NCBI GenBank assembly: GCA_016284045.1 | Contig: JAEEOB010000058.1 | Location: forward strand, 1 to 64,000 | DNA: 64,000 bases | DNA from: Bacteroidaceae bacterium | GTDB taxonomy: Bacteria; Bacteroidota; Bacteroidia; Bacteroidales; Bacteroidaceae | Direction of reading: 5' to 3' | Shown: in pieces, positions 50,030 to 57,875 of the stretch | Numbering within the stretch: position 1 is the first letter of the stretch | Layout of the letters: each line of letters starts with the position of its first letter | Made by a program: the position numbers and the translations under genes | The notes under the pieces: model-generated | The model's input: only the letters and a program-made list of their open reading frames with translations | Told to the model about the DNA's origin: nothing | Databases searched by the model: none

Positions 50030-50728
50030 ATGCAGGTATTTCTGATTGGACGTAAGGCTCCTGATAATTTGCTCGAAATATCCACAAACGGAAAGTCTGT
50101 GACTCAGGGACCGGTTCCACAATCGGTCAGCAGAGAACATTGCAAGATTGTGCGCAACGACGATGGAACGGCCTTGATTACAAACCTCAACGACAAAAAC
50201 GCCACTTTTGTGAACGGGATAAGAGTAATCAGCAAAATCATCACCTCAGATGATGTCGTGGAACTCGGAGGAAGTCACTACAGGCTCGACACATCGTTTC
50301 TCAAGCTTGTGAAATCTGTTAATATTGAGCATCTCGAGAAGATTTGGAATGACTATGAGCAATGGGAGGAGAAGCAAAAAATCGCTGTGCAAAGGTCAAA
50401 CGCACTCAAGGGCATCACAGGATTATTCTCTATGTTTGCTATTATCATCTCCTTCACCGATTTCGGTATGGACATCAACACCGTAAAGACCTTGAGAATC
50501 GTGCTCTACACAATTGCCATTATCTCCGTGGCATGGACCATCATTTACACTTTTTTCAGCGCACCAAGAAAAATCAGAGAGGTTAAGGAAAAGGAACAGC
50601 AGTTCTTCGACGACTATGTCTGTCCCGCATGCAAGAAGCCATTGGGAAAGTCTTTCCGCTATGAGCGGCTCGTGAAGTTGGGAGAGTGTCCTCTTTGTAA
50701 GGCTAAGTTCAAAACTAATCATTTCTGA
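50030..50728 (+). CDS. Membrane FHA-domain protein with C-terminal zinc ribbon
   Basis: A 232-residue protein. An N-terminal FHA domain (about 1-90: FLIGRKAPDN, SVSREHCKI, NLNDKNATFVNGIRV) should bind phosphothreonine; the Arg-Lys and Ser-Arg-x-His motifs are present. Two membrane helices follow (GLFSMFAIIISFTDFG and IVLYTIAIISVAWTIIYTFF), then a cytoplasmic zinc ribbon CPACKKPLG ... CPLCKAKF (Cys near 198, 201, 222, 225). It could recruit a phosphorylated partner, such as the vWA protein, to the inner membrane. Partner choice is inference. Confidence 0.82.
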   Translation: MQVFLIGRKAPDNLLEISTNGKSVTQGPVPQSVSREHCKIVRNDDGTALITNLNDKNATFVNGIRVISKIITSDDVVELGGSHYRLDTSFLKLVKSVNIEHLEKIWNDYEQWEEKQKIAVQRSNALKGITGLFSMFAIIISFTDFGMDINTVKTLRIVLYTIAIISVAWTIIYTFFSAPRKIREVKEKEQQFFDDYVCPACKKPLGKSFRYERLVKLGECPLCKAKFKTNHF

Positions 50729-50740
50729 GGATAAACAAAA

Positions 50741-50800
50741 ATTCCACCACTTCATACATTAAACCCACTATTTCGTGGAATCAGCATTCTTTTTTTTGGT
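50741..50800 (+). terminator. Possible weak terminator after the FHA gene
   Basis: ATTCCAC (50741) pairs with GTGGAAT (50775) across a 27-base loop and is followed by CTTTTTTTTGG. The loop is long, so this is tentative; a new promoter follows directly. Confidence 0.35.
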
Positions 50801-50818
50801 GGTAAATACAAAAGGTCA

Positions 50819-50826
50819 TAACTTTG
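50819..50826 (+). promoter_or_regulatory. -7 promoter element for the His-rich acidic protein gene
   Basis: TCATAACTTTGCA fits TAnnTTTG. It overlaps the TTG that the ORF track uses as start, which rules that start out. Confidence 0.65.
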
Positions 50827-50865
50827 CACCAGAAATCAGTTATTAACATCAAAAAATGGAAAATT

Positions 50866-52089
50866 ATGATTACGAATGAAAACGGAAAAACCATGATGGA
50901 TTACGAAGGCTTCAATGCCCATGACATGAATGTGGAAAACGATTCCATGGTGCAGGAAGAGGTGACCATCCTTCAGTCAAAAGGTACTCCATGGAAGGAG
51001 CTGTCGATAGGAGGTACGTTCGGACTGCTGCTTGCAGGAGGAGGTATTTATGCATCAGGACTCGGAAAAGGAGAAGATGAGGATGCACTCCTTGCAGGAG
51101 CACAGGCCAGCGACAGCGTGCGTGTGGGGAATGGAAACGGGGAGAACCAGGTGCAGAGTGCTAACGATGATCCCGTTATGCTTGATGAAGATGGAAATCC
51201 CATTATTCCAGTCTCACGACAGCAGGCACAGGAAAGAATCGACGAGGTGGTAAACGAAGTGGCTAACTCTGCTGCGGCAGCTCATGGACACACCGCTTAT
51301 CACACACATGTTCCACGGCAGCAACACGATGATGCAGGGCAGATAGCTGCAGACACCAACTCGCCACACATCACCATTAATGTGTATCAGAATGGACATG
51401 AGACGGCAGAAGACAATATGGCTTTTGATCCAGGGGTGCATCAAGTAAATATCACAACTGTTGATGACAGCCTTTCATTTGCTGAAGCTTGGAATATGGC
51501 AAGAGAACAGCTCGGACCGGGACAGGCATTCGTCTGGAGAGATGGAGTATATGGCACTTTCAGCAAGTATGAATGGGATGCCCTTAATTCTGCTGAACAG
51601 CATGAGTTCACTGCTGTGGCAGTTCGCGAATATCAGCAGATAGAGGCTTCTGAGCTTTATGCACATAATCATCAGGATGTGCATTTTATAGAAGGAGAAC
51701 ATGTTTTCACTGACAACGTGATTACTGTCACAGCTGACGACTATGCAGGCAACAACGATGAGGTGTCGATGATTGACGACGATGGCGATGATGCTGTGCA
51801 GATTATTGAGAGTGCTGGACAGGAGATTGAAAGTTTGCCGGAAATCATTACACTCGACAACACGCTTGATGGCATTGAGCAGATTGAGTCTTTGCTTGAG
51901 AACGACGGCGACGGAGTGCTGGCAACTGACGACATTCTCGGAACTGTGGCGACCCTTATTAACGATAACGACAACTTGGCACAGGGTATGGAGATGGTTG
52001 ACGGATTGTTTAGCAATTACGAATCAAACGACGCTGAAGCCGATATGCCAGACTATGTGTCTGATGCCGATACGCTTGGACTTGTGTAG
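50866..52089 (+). CDS. Unrecognised His-rich acidic protein with one glycine-rich membrane segment
   Basis: I do not recognise this 407-residue protein. One membrane segment is visible at about 46-68 (SIGGTFGLLLAGGGIYASGLG), with GxxxG-type spacing; there is no signal peptide. Everything after it is soluble and strongly acidic. His-rich stretches (AAHGHTAYHTH near 139-149, and YAHNHQDVHF) could bind metal. A partly EF-hand-like stretch (NDGDGVLATDD) lies near residue 350. The start at 50866 (MITNENGKTMMDY) is the first in-frame ATG behind the promoter. Position suggests a membrane component or substrate of the surrounding kinase/phosphatase system. A role in metal sensing is only a suggestion from composition. 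Confidence 0.6.
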   Translation: MITNENGKTMMDYEGFNAHDMNVENDSMVQEEVTILQSKGTPWKELSIGGTFGLLLAGGGIYASGLGKGEDEDALLAGAQASDSVRVGNGNGENQVQSANDDPVMLDEDGNPIIPVSRQQAQERIDEVVNEVANSAAAAHGHTAYHTHVPRQQHDDAGQIAADTNSPHITINVYQNGHETAEDNMAFDPGVHQVNITTVDDSLSFAEAWNMAREQLGPGQAFVWRDGVYGTFSKYEWDALNSAEQHEFTAVAVREYQQIEASELYAHNHQDVHFIEGEHVFTDNVITVTADDYAGNNDEVSMIDDDGDDAVQIIESAGQEIESLPEIITLDNTLDGIEQIESLLENDGDGVLATDDILGTVATLINDNDNLAQGMEMVDGLFSNYESNDAEADMPDYVSDADTLGLV

Positions 52090-52255
52090 TCTTTAGTTGA
52101 GACTTGTCATGGGTATTGCTCAAAGAGCCATCTGACTGAGTTCTGAATTATCGGAATACTAATATCCAGATGAAATACCAAAATTACCCATAACCATATA
52201 TACGTAAGACAGTCCAACCAAAAGGTCACAAAAACGTATAACCCTAAAACTGTAA

Positions 52256-52975
52256 ATGACGATAAGTAAACGATTGTTTCACATAGTATTGTTCTTAGCG
52301 TGTGCCACTGTGGCATGCGCTAAGAACTATGTGGTGTGTGTGGGACTCAGCGACTATCCAGGATACGCAAATGACCTTACGGTATCTGCTAACGACGCGG
52401 TATATATTGCCAACCTCTTCAAACGAAACGGAGGAGCGGAGGTCTATTGCCTCACAAACCATCAGGCCACAGTCTCAAATGTCAAGGCAACTATGAGACA
52501 GGTTTACTCAAGGGCATCTGTACATGACACCGTCATTCTTTTTTTCAGTGGTCATGGATTTAATGGGGCGTTCAGATGCTACGATGGGCAGCTACAATAT
52601 AGTGCCGTCACCGAATGTATGAAATTAAGTGATGCGAGAAAAAGGCTCGTCTTTGCAGATGCGTGTATGTCGGGAGGTATGAGAACTAACAACAGGAGGA
52701 TTAGTGGAAGAGAAAACGGAATCAGCCTCATGTTCTTCCTGTCTTCAAGGACCGCGGAGCCATCTAGGGAGGTTTTCGGACTTGAGAACAGTGCCTTCAC
52801 CTATTTCCTTGGTAAAGGACTCAAGGGATTTGCAGATAAGAATCAGGACCGCACTATCAGCGCGAGAGAACTGTTCGATTATGTCAGCTCTAATGTAATT
52901 AAACTCACTTACCGCAGGCAACATCCGGTGATGTGGGGAAATTTTAATGACAGTATGACAATTATTCGTTGGTAA
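52256..52975 (+). CDS. Exported caspase-family (C14) protease
   Basis: A 239-residue clan CD cysteine peptidase. A signal peptide (MTISKRLFHIVLFLACATVACA) precedes a single caspase-like domain. The catalytic dyad is present: H100 in LFFSGHGF and C137 in VFADACMSGG. The beginning NYVVCVGLSDYPGYANDL matches the first strand with its Asp. The C-terminus includes DKNQDRTISARELFDYV, similar to a calcium-loop sequence seen in metacaspase-like proteins. Export is notable: the protease would act outside the cytoplasm, where the kinase is not. Whether it needs activation, and its cleavage specificity, are unknown. Confidence 0.85.
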   Translation: MTISKRLFHIVLFLACATVACAKNYVVCVGLSDYPGYANDLTVSANDAVYIANLFKRNGGAEVYCLTNHQATVSNVKATMRQVYSRASVHDTVILFFSGHGFNGAFRCYDGQLQYSAVTECMKLSDARKRLVFADACMSGGMRTNNRRISGRENGISLMFFLSSRTAEPSREVFGLENSAFTYFLGKGLKGFADKNQDRTISARELFDYVSSNVIKLTYRRQHPVMWGNFNDSMTIIRW

Positions 52976-53080
52976 ATCCGTTTCTTTAATATTAGGAAGC
53001 GAGTAGGGACTTTTTACTGTATGTCAGAAAACTATCTGCATGGTTTCTCAAAAAACTAAAAACTAAGAACAAAAAAAAAT

Positions 53081-53626
53081 ATGAGTAATATTTTATCTGA
53101 GAAAATAATTGAATGTACTGGTTGCGGACAAAAGATGAAAGTCCCTAACAGTGCACTTGTCGTTGCAAAGAAAGTGAAGTGTCCAAAGTGTGGGACATCG
53201 TTAATGGTCACCTTTATCGACAGTATGACAGATAACAACGACAAAACAACTGAAGATGGGAATGATAGCCAGACTGTATATGGAGGTGGACTAAATTCGA
53301 ATAACGCAACTGCATGGCTCGAATTTGAGGGAATGAAGTATTACATCGAAAAACCGGTCAGCGTCATTGGACGAAGGGCGGGTACTTCTACTGCCGATAT
53401 TCAAATCGACACACCTGATATGTATATGGGACGCCATCATGCAATCATTACGATGAAGACGGACTTTTCTAAAAACACAGTTTATACACTCAAACGAAAA
53501 GACGCAAAAAACGGACTAAGTGTCAACAATATACCTGTGGGTGAACAGGAGGAGACTGTTCTCCTTTCTGGGGCTGAAATCAGGATGGGACACACAATTG
53601 TCGTTTTCAAAGTTAGTGAGGATTAA
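53081..53626 (+). CDS. FHA-domain protein with N-terminal zinc ribbon
   Basis: A 181-residue soluble protein. The first 40 residues hold a zinc ribbon (ECTGCGQKM ... KCPKCGTSL; C12, C15, C34, C37) like the MJ0042/GC-type zinc fingers. A Thr/Asp-rich linker (TEDGNDSQTVYGGG) may be a phosphorylation site, as such TVY/TQxY-like threonines are in other FHA proteins. The FHA domain (about 75-178) has VIGRRAG, GRHHAII and NGLSVNNIPV. It mirrors the membrane FHA protein upstream, with domains in opposite order. An AACTAAAAACTAAGAAC spacer precedes the ATG. Confidence 0.83.
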   Translation: MSNILSEKIIECTGCGQKMKVPNSALVVAKKVKCPKCGTSLMVTFIDSMTDNNDKTTEDGNDSQTVYGGGLNSNNATAWLEFEGMKYYIEKPVSVIGRRAGTSTADIQIDTPDMYMGRHHAIITMKTDFSKNTVYTLKRKDAKNGLSVNNIPVGEQEETVLLSGAEIRMGHTIVVFKVSED

Positions 53627-53688
53627 AGAATACTTTTCACAGTTTAAACTTAGCAGGGCTTTTACCGCCCATTTAACCATCGTTTCTT

Positions 53689-55122
53689 ATGAAAGTATCA
53701 TTAGCACAGCCACAGTTCATCTACGAGCTGGGAAAACGGAATAATCAGGAAGATACCATCTATCCGTCTTCTGAAAATGCTACTGCCGAAGACCGGCTGT
53801 TCATCGTATGTGACGGGATGGGAGGACATGAACATGGAGAACGTGCCAGCAGAATTGTCTGCGAATCATTCGCAAAATATGTCAATCAGCATGTCGATGA
53901 CAACACTGTCTTCAATGATGATATGTTCAACGAGGCACTTGAATTGGCATATCAGGAATTGGATAATGCGGACGACAACACTGTTAGCAAGAAAATGGGC
54001 ACAACACTCACTTTCATTCTCTTCCACAAGGGGGGATGCTTCATGGCACATATCGGAGACAGCAGAATCTATCATGTCAGACCATCAGAGAAGAGGTTTC
54101 TATATATGTCACGCGATCATTCACTCGTCTTCGAACTATTTAGAAGCGGAGAAATCAGTTATGAGGAGATGAAGACGCATCCCAAGAAAAACATCATCAC
54201 AAGGGCGATGATGCCGGGAGAGGAGAACAGGCTGTCTGCTGAGACTGTCAACACCACTGACATACAGCCAGGAGATTATTTCTACCTCTGCTCAGACGGA
54301 ATGCTGGAACGGACTGAGGAGTCTGATATCATGGGAATTCTGGCAAGCGACAACACCGACACGGCAAAGCAGCAACGCCTCATTTCAACGGCTCTTGACA
54401 ACAAGGACAATCATTCTGCATATATCATAAGGATAGAGGAGGTGCAAACTGAGGCGGGAGACAGCGAGATACGAAATGATGAGGCTAATTCCAGAAGTAA
54501 TGTGGTGAACTACATACCGGAAATCAATAAGCAGGCGGTTACAAAAGTGGCTGAGGGAGATTTTGTGTCTGATGAACCGGTCAAAGAGAAGGCGAAGAAG
54601 AAATTTCCATGGGTCAAAATCATGCTTGTGCTAATTGCAGCAGCGGTATATACCCTCTTCTACTACATTCCTAAGCAAAGAGACATGAATGTGTCAAATT
54701 GGGAGAAAAACCAAGAGAAGAGCACCATTAAGGATACCCTCACTAATTACAACAATCCAGATGAGAGGGTTTATGGCGAAGAGAAGCGTGATTCTGCCAA
54801 TAATTCATCCATATCAAAGGATGGAAGCGGACAATCCGACAAAAAAAGCAAGAAAAGCAATACAGACTGGCAGTCAAACAGAAAGAAAAACGACAAAAGT
54901 TCTAACAGCCAGCCACAAAACAAGCAGAAACAGAAAACAGAACCAAAAACACAGCCAAAGACAGAAAACCAGTCTGGCGGAAACCAAGGAGGAGGGAACC
55001 ATTCACCAGAAAAACCTGCAACAAATCCCACTCCCACAACAACTCCAACTCCAGCAGCTCAGCCAACTCCAACACCGGCAGCGCCACCAACCAATGGCGG
55101 TATCGACTCAGCGTTCGAATAA
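53689..55122 (+). CDS. Membrane-anchored PP2C phosphatase with long Pro/Thr/Gln tail
   Basis: A 477-residue PrpC/Stp-type phosphatase. The catalytic domain (about 1-250) has GKRNNQEDTIYP, CDGMGGHEHGERAS, HIGDSRIYHV, RDHSLV and CSDGMLE, so all metal ligands up to the last motif can be assigned. A membrane helix at about 305-327 (WVKIMLVLIAAAVYTLFYY) puts the catalytic part in the cytoplasm. The rest is low complexity: Lys/Asn/Ser/Gln-rich, then Pro/Thr-rich, and would lie in the periplasm, perhaps as a peptidoglycan-spanning or sensor stalk. It is the second phosphatase of the island; no second kinase is seen. Confidence 0.85.
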   Translation: MKVSLAQPQFIYELGKRNNQEDTIYPSSENATAEDRLFIVCDGMGGHEHGERASRIVCESFAKYVNQHVDDNTVFNDDMFNEALELAYQELDNADDNTVSKKMGTTLTFILFHKGGCFMAHIGDSRIYHVRPSEKRFLYMSRDHSLVFELFRSGEISYEEMKTHPKKNIITRAMMPGEENRLSAETVNTTDIQPGDYFYLCSDGMLERTEESDIMGILASDNTDTAKQQRLISTALDNKDNHSAYIIRIEEVQTEAGDSEIRNDEANSRSNVVNYIPEINKQAVTKVAEGDFVSDEPVKEKAKKKFPWVKIMLVLIAAAVYTLFYYIPKQRDMNVSNWEKNQEKSTIKDTLTNYNNPDERVYGEEKRDSANNSSISKDGSGQSDKKSKKSNTDWQSNRKKNDKSSNSQPQNKQKQKTEPKTQPKTENQSGGNQGGGNHSPEKPATNPTPTTTPTPAAQPTPTPAAPPTNGGIDSAFE

Positions 55123-55186
55123 AAACAATTATCTGTTTTGCTTGTAATCACTCCCACATCTCATGTGAAGGGAGTAATCCATATCC

Positions 55187-55219
55187 GGCAAACGGCTCCA
55201 AACCGTTTGCCAATTTTTT
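55187..55219 (+). terminator. Terminator closing the signalling island
   Basis: Perfect 9-base stem GGCAAACGG/CCGTTTGCC with a 7-base loop, followed by AATTTTTTGTTT, about 65 bases after the last PP2C stop codon. Confidence 0.85.
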
Positions 55220-55429
55220 GTTTACATAGCTGTCATTCCCTTTATCACTCATTCCATGTGTATCGGCTGCGGCGTGGTCGTCTCCAACGCATCGAGCGTT
55301 GAGGGCTCGATATCCGAAGATGCTTGAAAAACCGTCCAACCACCCAACCGTATAACTGCAAAACCCTAAAAAACCCTAAAAACTAAAGACTAAAACCTAA
55401 AAACTAAAAAGAAAACTAAAAAAAAATCG
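55220..55429. other. Spacer before metK, with low-complexity words
   Basis: No gene is seen. The right part (55360-55425) is a run of AAAACCCTAAAAAACC and ACTAAAGACTAAAACC words of the same family as those before argS and the island genes. The left part is unique sequence with a small GC-rich stretch (CGGCTGCGGCGTGG). Confidence 0.5.
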
Positions 55430-55437
55430 TAACTTTG
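55430..55437 (+). promoter_or_regulatory. -7 promoter element for metK
   Basis: ATCGTAACTTTGCATCC, the extended TAnnTTTG form. Transcription would begin near 55444, about 20 bases before the SAM-II-like RNA. Confidence 0.75.
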
Positions 55438-55460
55438 CATCCGATTTCAGTTTTTATATC

Positions 55461-55512
55461 ATTGTGGACAGATTTGGGCTGCTTGCAACCACACAAAAAA
55501 ATGCTAAAACGA
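55461..55512 (+). ncRNA. SAM-II-like riboswitch candidate in the metK leader
   Basis: The core GATTTGGGCTGCTTGCAA, then CCACA and AAAAAAATGCTAAAAC, follows the order of conserved segments of the SAM-II aptamer (GAUUU, UUGCAA, then AAAUGCUAAA). A first stem TGTGG (55463-55467) / CCACA (55489-55493) encloses the GAUUU loop. I could not find a convincing pseudoknot partner for GGGC directly after GCTAAAA, where SAM-II expects one, so the class assignment is uncertain. Its place, just after a consensus promoter and before the gene that makes S-adenosylmethionine, supports a feedback role. A hairpin (TTTATT...CGG / CCG...AATAAA) lies downstream at about 55523-55551. Confidence 0.6.
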
Positions 55513-55617
55513 CATGAATCAGTTTATTATACGGCTCCCACCGACAATAAAGTTCATGCCACTGCATCTCCCCTTTTCTCCCACACTTTTAATTTTTCTA
55601 TTTTATATATTTAAAGT

Positions 55618-56913
55618 ATGGGCTATTTATTTACTTCAGAATCAGTTAGTGAAGGTCATCCTGACAAAGTGGCTGACCAGATTTCAGATGCCGTCCTAGA
55701 CAACCTTTTGGCTTACGACCCAAATTCTAAAGTGGCGTGCGAAACCTTGGTGACAACCGGACAGGTTGTACTCGCAGGGGAGGTGAAATCGAATGCATAT
55801 ATCGACTTGCAGGAGGTGGCGCGCGACACCATCCAACGAATCGGATATACTAAGGCAGAATATCAATTCGACTCCAAGAGCTGTGGAGTTTTTTCTGCTA
55901 TTCATGAACAGAGTGAAGACATCAACCGAGGAGTAGAAAGAGATAATCCGGAAAACCAAGGAGCAGGAGACCAAGGGATTATGTTCGGATATGCAACCAA
56001 CGAAACGGACAACTTCATGCCGCTCCCGCTTGAACTCAGTCATCATATCCTGCGTACACTTGCGGCTATCAGGAAAGAGGGAAAGATAATGACATATCTC
56101 AGACCAGACTCTAAAAGCCAGGTCACTGTGGAATATGCTGAGGATGGAAAGCCTGTCAGAATCCATACGATTGTCGTTTCAACACAGCACGATGAATTCA
56201 TCCTGCCTGACGACAACAGTGAAGAGGCACAGAAGGCTGCTGATGAGAAAATGCTTGAAACCATCCGACACGATGTAAAGAACATTCTCATACCACGAGT
56301 TGTAGAGGAAATCGATAATCCTGAGGTAAAAGCTCTGTTCGATACTGACATTATTTATCATGTCAACCCGACTGGCAAGTTCGTCATTGGAGGACCTCAT
56401 GGAGATACAGGACTCACAGGAAGGAAGATAATCGTGGACACCTATGGAGGTAAAGGTGCACACGGAGGTGGTGCATTCAGCGGTAAAGATCCATCAAAGG
56501 TGGACCGTTCTGCTGCATACGCCGCACGACATATCGCTAAGAATCTGGTGGCAGCTGGAGTGGCTGACGAGATTCTCGTACAGCTCAGCTATGCCATTGG
56601 TGTGGCAGAACCCCTCAGCATTTATGTCAATACCTACGGAAAGTCACGTCTCAATCTTTCCGACACCGAGATTGCTGAAAGGATAAAACCTATATTCACA
56701 CTTAGACCTAAGGAGATTGAAGATCGCCTGAAGCTTAGGAATCCCATCTATAGCGAGACAGCAGCTTATGGGCATTTCGGACAACCTTCACGCATCGTAA
56801 CCAAGCATTTTCAAAACCGATACGAAGGAGACAAGCAGCTGGAAGTGGAACTCTTCACATGGGAAAAGCTCGATTTTGTGGATATCATTAAAAGGGAATT
56901 CAACTTAGTTTAA
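55618..56913 (+). CDS. metK: S-adenosylmethionine synthetase
   Basis: Makes S-adenosylmethionine from methionine and ATP; cytoplasmic tetramer. The signature motifs are present: [20 protein letters not shown] near the N-terminus with the catalytic His, [12 protein letters not shown], and the phosphate loop [18 protein letters not shown]. The 431-residue length, with an inserted segment ([14 protein letters not shown] to [13 protein letters not shown] region), is usual for Bacteroidales. The leader is 170 bases long and carries a SAM-II-like RNA. DUF4271 begins 46 bases after its stop codon. Confidence 0.97.
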   Translation: MGYLFTSESVSEGHPDKVADQISDAVLDNLLAYDPNSKVACETLVTTGQVVLAGEVKSNAYIDLQEVARDTIQRIGYTKAEYQFDSKSCGVFSAIHEQSEDINRGVERDNPENQGAGDQGIMFGYATNETDNFMPLPLELSHHILRTLAAIRKEGKIMTYLRPDSKSQVTVEYAEDGKPVRIHTIVVSTQHDEFILPDDNSEEAQKAADEKMLETIRHDVKNILIPRVVEEIDNPEVKALFDTDIIYHVNPTGKFVIGGPHGDTGLTGRKIIVDTYGGKGAHGGGAFSGKDPSKVDRSAAYAARHIAKNLVAAGVADEILVQLSYAIGVAEPLSIYVNTYGKSRLNLSDTEIAERIKPIFTLRPKEIEDRLKLRNPIYSETAAYGHFGQPSRIVTKHFQNRYEGDKQLEVELFTWEKLDFVDIIKREFNLV

Positions 56914-56959
56914 GGCTTTGCCAAACCTTCAAACCGTCTAACAGCATAACTGCAAGAAA

Positions 56960-57748
56960 TTGCCAAGTTTTTTCAAGACATATTCCGACACCATCAACTC
57001 CATCATCGACTCTCTGGCTGCGATGCCGGCATGTGAGCCGACGGATAGTCTGCGCAAGAGTGTAGAGGGTATTTCAAGAAGTCAGAGCGTGGGTTTCACT
57101 TCATGGACTGTCACTTTTGTACTCGCGCTGACTGTCATGGTGTTTGTCATCATCTATCGTCAAAGGCAGTATATTGCGTACCGCATCCGAGACTTCTTCT
57201 CACCCGAAGAGCTATACACATTCTCAAAGCCACAGGCTGTGTCGAACAACTATTTCACGCTTACAACACTCTTGCTGCTCACTTGCTGCTCACTGGGACT
57301 CATCTTGAGCGTGCATTCCACTATTTATCATGATGGGGAACTGCTGGCAATGCCAAACGAAAGCCAAAGCGCAGGATTAAGTCTTGCCTTAAAAACTAGT
57401 GCGCTGATATTCCTGTTTTTTATCGTCAAGGGAATACTATACGCACTCATCAACTGGGTGTTTTTCCGACATGATCTGAATGTCAGATGGAACAGCTCTT
57501 TTTTCTTTCTCACGGGAGTGTTTTGCTTCCTTTTATACCCTTTTGCACTCATTGAGCTCTTTGCCCGTTTTCCGGAAAAATTGCTAACTCTGATTTTACT
57601 TTTTTTGTTCATTCTGTACGAAATATTGCTGTTTTATAAGCTAATTGTAAACTTTAAGGCTAAGAAACATGGTGTTTTGCTGATTTTTTTGTATTTTTGC
57701 GCCGTCGAAGTGTTGCCTGCCCTTTTGGTACTGCAAAAAATCCGATAA
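56960..57748 (+). CDS. DUF4271 family membrane protein
   Basis: A 262-residue integral membrane protein with about seven hydrophobic helices (for example WTVTFVLALTVMVFVIIY and FFLTGVFCFLLYPFALIELF) and a soluble N-terminal 35 residues. It fits the DUF4271 family. The function is not known, but in Bacteroidales it sits, as here, before hemD and rnpA. The start is a TTG (MPSFFKTYS); no ATG is in frame close by. Confidence 0.82.
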   Translation: MPSFFKTYSDTINSIIDSLAAMPACEPTDSLRKSVEGISRSQSVGFTSWTVTFVLALTVMVFVIIYRQRQYIAYRIRDFFSPEELYTFSKPQAVSNNYFTLTTLLLLTCCSLGLILSVHSTIYHDGELLAMPNESQSAGLSLALKTSALIFLFFIVKGILYALINWVFFRHDLNVRWNSSFFFLTGVFCFLLYPFALIELFARFPEKLLTLILLFLFILYEILLFYKLIVNFKAKKHGVLLIFLYFCAVEVLPALLVLQKIR

Positions 57749-57793
57749 TAGAGGATTGGGATTTGACTGTTTAAATGGGCGGACGGCTGACTA

Positions 57794-57801
57794 TAATTTT
57801 G
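57794..57801 (+). promoter_or_regulatory. -7 promoter element for hemD
   Basis: TAATTTTGC fits TAnnTTTG, 75 bases before the hemD ATG. Confidence 0.5.
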
Positions 57802-57875
57802 CTTATAAGCGTTCTAGTTGAAACTAAAAGATTTAATTAAGGATACCGACATTCAGCCGGCAAATTATCAAGTAA

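Noticed and set aside
50824-50865. TTG start of the His-rich protein in the ORF track
   Set aside because: The TTG is part of the TAACTTTG promoter element, so it would not be in the transcript.
45409-55122. Island as a type VI secretion or phage-derived cluster
   Set aside because: FHA, kinase and PP2C genes occur with type VI loci, but no sheath, tube, baseplate, VgrG or membrane-complex gene is present, and no integrase, tRNA or direct repeats border it.
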